From: Oasisia sp. SBJ-2009
Taxonomy: Eukaryota; Annelida; Polychaeta; Sabellida; Siboglinidae
Reading direction: 5' to 3'
DNA: 64,000 bases
Assembly: GCA_964017155.1 (NCBI GenBank)
Contig: OZ024865.1
Coordinates: 39,461,426-39,525,425, forward strand
Shown here: piece after piece, positions 54,970 to 64,000 of the stretch
Layout: every line of letters begins with the position of its first letter
Position numbering within the stretch: position 1 is the first letter of the stretch
Program-made: the position numbers and the translations under genes
The notes under the pieces: generated by a model
Told to the model about the DNA's origin: nothing
Seen by the model: only the letters and a program-made list of their open reading frames with translations
Database searches by the model: none

Positions 54970-56779
54970 ATTAAGAGTTGATTTTAAATGTTTAGTTGAT
55001 CTGAGGAATGTTTTAGAATAAGAACCACGTACATAACTGAAATACATCATTAACCATAATCTGTTGTTAAACTACAAAACGCAAAAAGCCGCCATTCTAT
55101 TAACAGACATTACTTCTGATACACCAGTGAACATTTCCCAGTGCACGTGAAGGTGTTGGGTTTTCGGTATGCAAGACCTTTGTCTATGATGAAATCATTT
55201 ATAGAGAGCAAACTGCGCTCCCAAGAATGTTTGTGAAAGGGTAAGCAGATCTAGCGTTAGTTTCAGAAGTAATGTGGTTATCCAATTTTGGAATCTATTG
55301 TTACGTTAACTTTGTTTGTTATCAGTCGTATTAATAGATAACAGAATGTCAGTTTGACAACGTATGGAACCAGGGTTACTCTGTAAAGAAGGTTAGGGCG
55401 TTGAAACAGTCCCTGCGACCAACTGGTAGTTAGGCACTGCAAGAATGAACTGTAGGTGGAGCCACCTGTGCCTCATGTATATACGTAAGACACTCACGCA
55501 CATGTGTGTTTACATATTTATAAAAAAGCATACATGTACGCATGCATACATACATATTTACAAGCACACTTGAAGCATTCGCAGTAGCGGTACCACCGAT
55601 TGTGCAACTGTGATATGTTTAGGAAATCGACACGTCGGCTTTGCTCAGCGATTCACGTCACATTGTATTTGTATTTATTTAGAGCTTAGGCGATTCATGA
55701 CTTGTGTCAGAACTTGTTGATTATGAGAGAATTCTCGCGCACGCAAATGGACGAAAATACCTCGTTTATAAACAAGCCTTGTTTATGGAAAACACACAGA
55801 TGTGATGTGATGTTTCATAGCAAACTAAAGGCGTGCGTTTCAGGGAGAAATGCTCACATAAGAGGGTACATGGATGCAACGAGGGTAGAGGGGAGGGTGC
55901 CAATGCAATGTGAATATTGCGGTCTGTACCCCGCATTGTTAAAATGACTCTGCAGCATTAAATGTGGACTGAGCAGGTGACTGTTGCGTCCTGTTGTCAT
56001 TTATTCAGTGCTCATGTTGACGGTTTACACGGAAGTAGTAGGCTGTGTAATAAAACTGTTTCTCTATTTGTTGCTGGATCCACATCTCCGTCACTCAAGC
56101 AAAGTTTATGATGACACAACTAATAACATCAACATTTCAGCTAATAACTTCAACGTTTCAGCTACCATCGGCAGCCTTCTTCAGAAACTGAATTGTAAAC
56201 TGTGAATAGCCTTGAATTTCAAATGTCCATATGTGTATGGAGCCTGATATAAACAGTTTCTTTCCAAAACATAAATTTCAATAACAATTCTGTCTACATC
56301 TGGCACCATATCACAATATCTACTGTCTATGTCACCTGATGTTTAGCCTTATGTTCACATAGCAGATGTCTAGCGGAGTTTGTGTAAACATTCACACACT
56401 CACAAACATTTCCACTTCAACATACAGAAAAAAGACACATTTAACTTATTTATTATAATATTTGTTTATTTATTACTATCACAATCATACTAACATTTGA
56501 CGCTAACAAATAATTTATAAAGACAAATCATATGTACAGTAGCAAAATAAAAATCTTTAAATAACACGCAATATCATTGTGAAACAGACTCTGATAAGAT
56601 TATACAGCAGAAAAGTTGGAATTCCTAGGAATGGCTCAGCAGACGACATTACCTCTCTATTAGGGACATTAAGGTGACCTTTATAGCAAGGTGGCTGTAC
56701 TACCAAAGTGACCATAAAACCAGGTTCAAGCGTACTTCGATCTCGCTACTACTGCTCAGACACAGAACAATGTCATGAC
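54970..56779. other. Intergenic, no gene
   Basis: AT-rich space between the convergent genes. Short ORFs at 55702-55947 and 55984-56205 have no recognisable domain. It contains the ribozyme-like motif listed at 56155-56184. Confidence 0.45.
56155..56184 (-). ncRNA. Hammerhead-ribozyme-like core (possible Penelope-like relic)
   Basis: On the minus strand CTGAAGA is followed by GGCTGCC, loop GAT, GGTAGCT and GAAAC. The two arms pair over seven bases with two G-U pairs, as in stem II of a hammerhead. CUGANGA and GAAA are the two conserved core strands, and Penelope-like elements often carry such cores. Stems I and III and the cleavage site are not convincing here. Confidence 0.3.
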
Positions 56780-57118
56780 ATGAACCGTGCAAGTGTGAAT
56801 ACGCACTGTGAACAAGAATGAACACATGTACTGTAAACAAGTGTGAACACATGTACTGTGAACAAGAATGAACACATGTACTGTGAACAAGAATGAACAC
56901 ATGTACTGTGAACAAGAATGAACACATGTACTGTGAACAAGAATGATTCAACACATGTACTGTGAACAAGAATGAACACATGTACTGTGAACAAGTGTGA
57001 ACACATGTACTGTGAACAAGAATGAACACATGTACTGTGAACAAGTGTGAACACATGTACTGTGAACAAGAATGAACACATGTACTGTGAACAAGTGTGA
57101 ACACATGTACTGTGAACT
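56780..57118. repeat. 25 bp minisatellite
   Basis: Unit ATGTACTGTGAACAAGAATG plus AACAC, about 13 copies, with AAGTGTG variants. Confidence 0.95.
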
Positions 57119-57161
57119 AACGTTCATGTGAACACGTCAAAGGGGTGTCTGCCCCTGGGTT

Positions 57162-57167
57162 TTTATT
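57162..57167 (-). terminator. Candidate stk36 polyadenylation signal
   Basis: AATAAA on the minus strand about 510 nt past the stop codon. It lies just beyond the minisatellite that forms the 3' UTR. Confidence 0.5.
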
Positions 57168-57174
57168 TATTATT

Positions 57175-57678
57175 TGATGATTCAAGCCCCCTATTCACAG
57201 GTTGAGTATGTTTATGACTCAAGTCACCTGACTTACAGGTTGAGTGTCCTGAAGCTCAAGCCCCCTCGATAACAGTTGTTTTGATGACTCAAGTATGCAG
57301 ACTCACAGGATGAGTGTTCATGACACAAACCCCCTGACTCACAGGCTGAATACTTTGGTGACTCAAGCCCCCTGACTCACAGGCCGAGTGTTTTGGTGAC
57401 TCAAACCACGCGACTCACAGGCTGAATATTTTGGTGACTCAAGCCCCCTGACTCATAGGCTGAATAATTTGGTGACTCAAGCTCGCTGACTCACACACTG
57501 AGTATTTTGATGACTCACGCCCCTGATTGTCACACTGAGAACTTTGGTAACTCAAGCCCCCTGACTCACAGGCTGAGTAATTTGGTGACTCAAGCCCCCT
57601 GACTGTCACACTGAGTACTTTGGTGACTCAAGCCGCCTGACTCACAGGCTGAGTACTTTGGTGACTCGGGCCCCCGAC

Positions 57679-57680
<2 letters not shown>
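57175..57680. repeat. About 40 bp minisatellite forming the stk36 3' UTR
   Basis: Units such as GACTCAAGCCCCCTGACTCA plus CAGGCTGAGTATTTTGGT repeat about 12 times. The last unit runs into the stop codon (TGTGTGAGTC on the minus strand). Confidence 0.93.
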
Positions 57681-62492
<4,812 letters not shown>

Positions 62493-62990
62493 CTAAGACA
62501 TAAAATATTAAGACATGTCACCAGTCCCGACATCAGCTTGTCACTATGACATAACACATTAAGACATGTCACCAGTCCCGACATCAGCTTGTCACTGTGA
62601 CATAAAACATTAAGACATGTCACCAGTCCCGACATCAGCTTGTCACTATGACATAGAACATTAAGACATGTCACCAGTCCCGACATCAGCTTGTCACTAT
62701 GACATAAAACATTAAGACATGTCACCAGTCCCGACATCAGCTTGTCACTATGACATAAAACATTAAGACATGTCACCAGTCCCGACATCAGCTTGTCACT
62801 ATGACATAAAACATTAAGACATGTCACCAGTCCGGACATCAGCTTGACACTATGACATAAAGCATTAAGACATGTCACCAGTCCCGACATCAGCTTGGTC
62901 ACTATGACATAAAACATTAACACATGTCACCAGTCCCAACACCAGCTTGTCACTATGACATAAAACATTGACATGTCACCAGTCATGACA

Positions 62991-63175
62991 TCTACTTGTC
63001 AATATGACATAAAACATTGACATGTCACCAGTCCCGACACTAGCTTGTCAATGTGATATACTACATAAAGTTGTCAATGTGATATACTACATAAAGTCAT
63101 GTCACCAGACCCGACACTAGCTTGTCAATGTGACATACTACATAGTCATGACATTAACTTGACAATGACATACAA
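62991..63175. repeat. Degenerate continuation of the 51 bp array
   Basis: Shorter variants with GACATGTCACCAG and ACTAGCTTGTCAATGTGA. Confidence 0.75.
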
Positions 63176-63199
63176 TAGTCAGGTCAATATATGGAAAAT

Positions 63200-63620
63200 A
63201 CCCCCTCAACCCCCCAAAAAATTGCTACAAAAGGTTTCTCAACTGATTCTGGTAGGGTTTAGTGTACTTTATAATATACTAAAAGTTTACCAAAGTAGGA
63301 ACCCCGGAAAAGTTTTTTTTCAAGATGGCGTCCAAGATGGCTGCCGAAACCTTTTAATGATCATAACTAGGTAACTATCAACTCAAATTTGATGATCTTG
63401 GTGTCTATCCCTAGGTTTTTGGGGGCAAAGAACACATTAAGATCATAAAAAATGATGTTGGCCTATATATGTAACACAAAAATCCAATATGGCATCAGAA
63501 ATGGCCGCCAACACCTCCTAATGACCGCAAGTCCATAACTATTGACTCAAATTTGATGATCTTGATGTCTATCCCCAGGTTGTTGGGGCAAGGAACACAT
63601 TAAGACAACTTTGGATATCA
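63200..63620. repeat. Two tandem diverged copies of an interspersed repeat
   Basis: AAGATGGC..., then CAACTCAAATTTGATGATCT and TTGGGGGCAAAGAACACATT, repeated about 180 bp apart. It probably belongs with the Cys-rich fragment just beyond it. Confidence 0.65.
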
Positions 63621-63757
63621 CTGAGCTGTTGAATCATTAAGAAATTGAACTCATGACCTTCAGCTGACCATTATCACCTAATGCACAAACACCTTTGTCC
63701 ATAGAATAAGTTTCAGAGCGTTCAGTTTTGAGTGTCATCCTCCTCCTCAGTATCGAC

Positions 63758-64000
63758 CTATTGAGTGTTGTTTGGATTGTCACAGTTTTCAGTTTGGCAA
63801 GGGCCACATGCAGCAGTGCAGGGGAGTCCATAGCGTCTGTAGCTGCATCGACAGGATTTGCATCCCGCCGAACATTTGCAATGGATAATTTTCAAGAGTT
63901 CGTCAGGCGCAGCATTGTTTTGGGTCATAATTTGGAATTAACTGATCATTTTCCTGTTTCCGTCCCCATTCAGTTGGGTTCATTTCATTTGCCATCCCCA
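63758..64000 (-). pseudogene. Cys-rich CXC-like protein fragment, frameshifted
   Basis: The 57-codon frame 63928-63758 encodes DELLKIIHCKCSAGCKSC and YGLPCTAACGPCQTENC, a Cys-spaced array like the short CXC-type tails found on many repeat-encoded invertebrate proteins. In the next frame upstream, to the window edge, NPTEWGRKQENDQLIP looks like the preceding part of the same protein. A one-base shift near 63930 thus separates them. Function is unknown; the repeats at 63200-63620 suggest a transposable origin. Confidence 0.5.

Overview
The window is animal nuclear DNA, most likely from a marine invertebrate. It has intron-rich conserved metazoan genes with GT-AG splice sites. It also carries CR1-like and RTE-like LINEs, a Ty3/Gypsy LTR element, hAT-type and other TIR elements, tRNA-derived SINEs, and many micro- and minisatellites. 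There is no operon, ribosome-binding-site or CRISPR organisation. I cannot name the species.

Layout. Positions 181-5152 form a roughly 5 kb palindromic, foldback-like composite built partly from decayed reverse-transcriptase sequence. Positions 8059-11051 hold a nearly intact 5'-truncated RTE-like LINE on the minus strand, flanked by an exact 154 bp direct repeat. Positions 13737-19275 hold a small element with 72 bp TIRs that was split by a complete Ty3/Gypsy element (14253-19012, 225 bp LTRs, CTAGA target duplication). Its gag and pol share one frame, separated by a single UAG. Positions 19652-19922 look like the last exon of an unrecognised single-pass membrane protein. Positions 21617-30976 are a second large palindrome flanked by TA, with a damaged RTE copy inside its left arm. 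It ends about 200 bp upstream of the pelota start codon.

Host genes. Pelota (pelo, ribosome rescue factor, Dom34 homologue) is complete on the plus strand. It has 12 exons between 31185 and 54523 that splice to exactly 385 codons plus stop. Its introns hold LINE, SINE, hAT-like and MITE insertions and several minisatellites; intron 8 uses a GC-AG splice pair. Convergent to it, on the minus strand, are the last five exons of a Fused/STK36 kinase (62492 down to 57679). They encode the C-terminal armadillo/HEAT region; the kinase domain lies beyond the right edge. The two genes are tail to tail, about 3.2 kb apart, and nothing here suggests a functional link.

The most unusual pattern is the repeated placement of minisatellites on exon edges. 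One starts at +4 of the pelota intron 8 donor, one runs into the pelota intron 9 acceptor, one amplifies an STK36 3' splice site together with the start of its exon, one lies just upstream of the last STK36 acceptor, and one starts at the STK36 stop codon and fills the 3' UTR.
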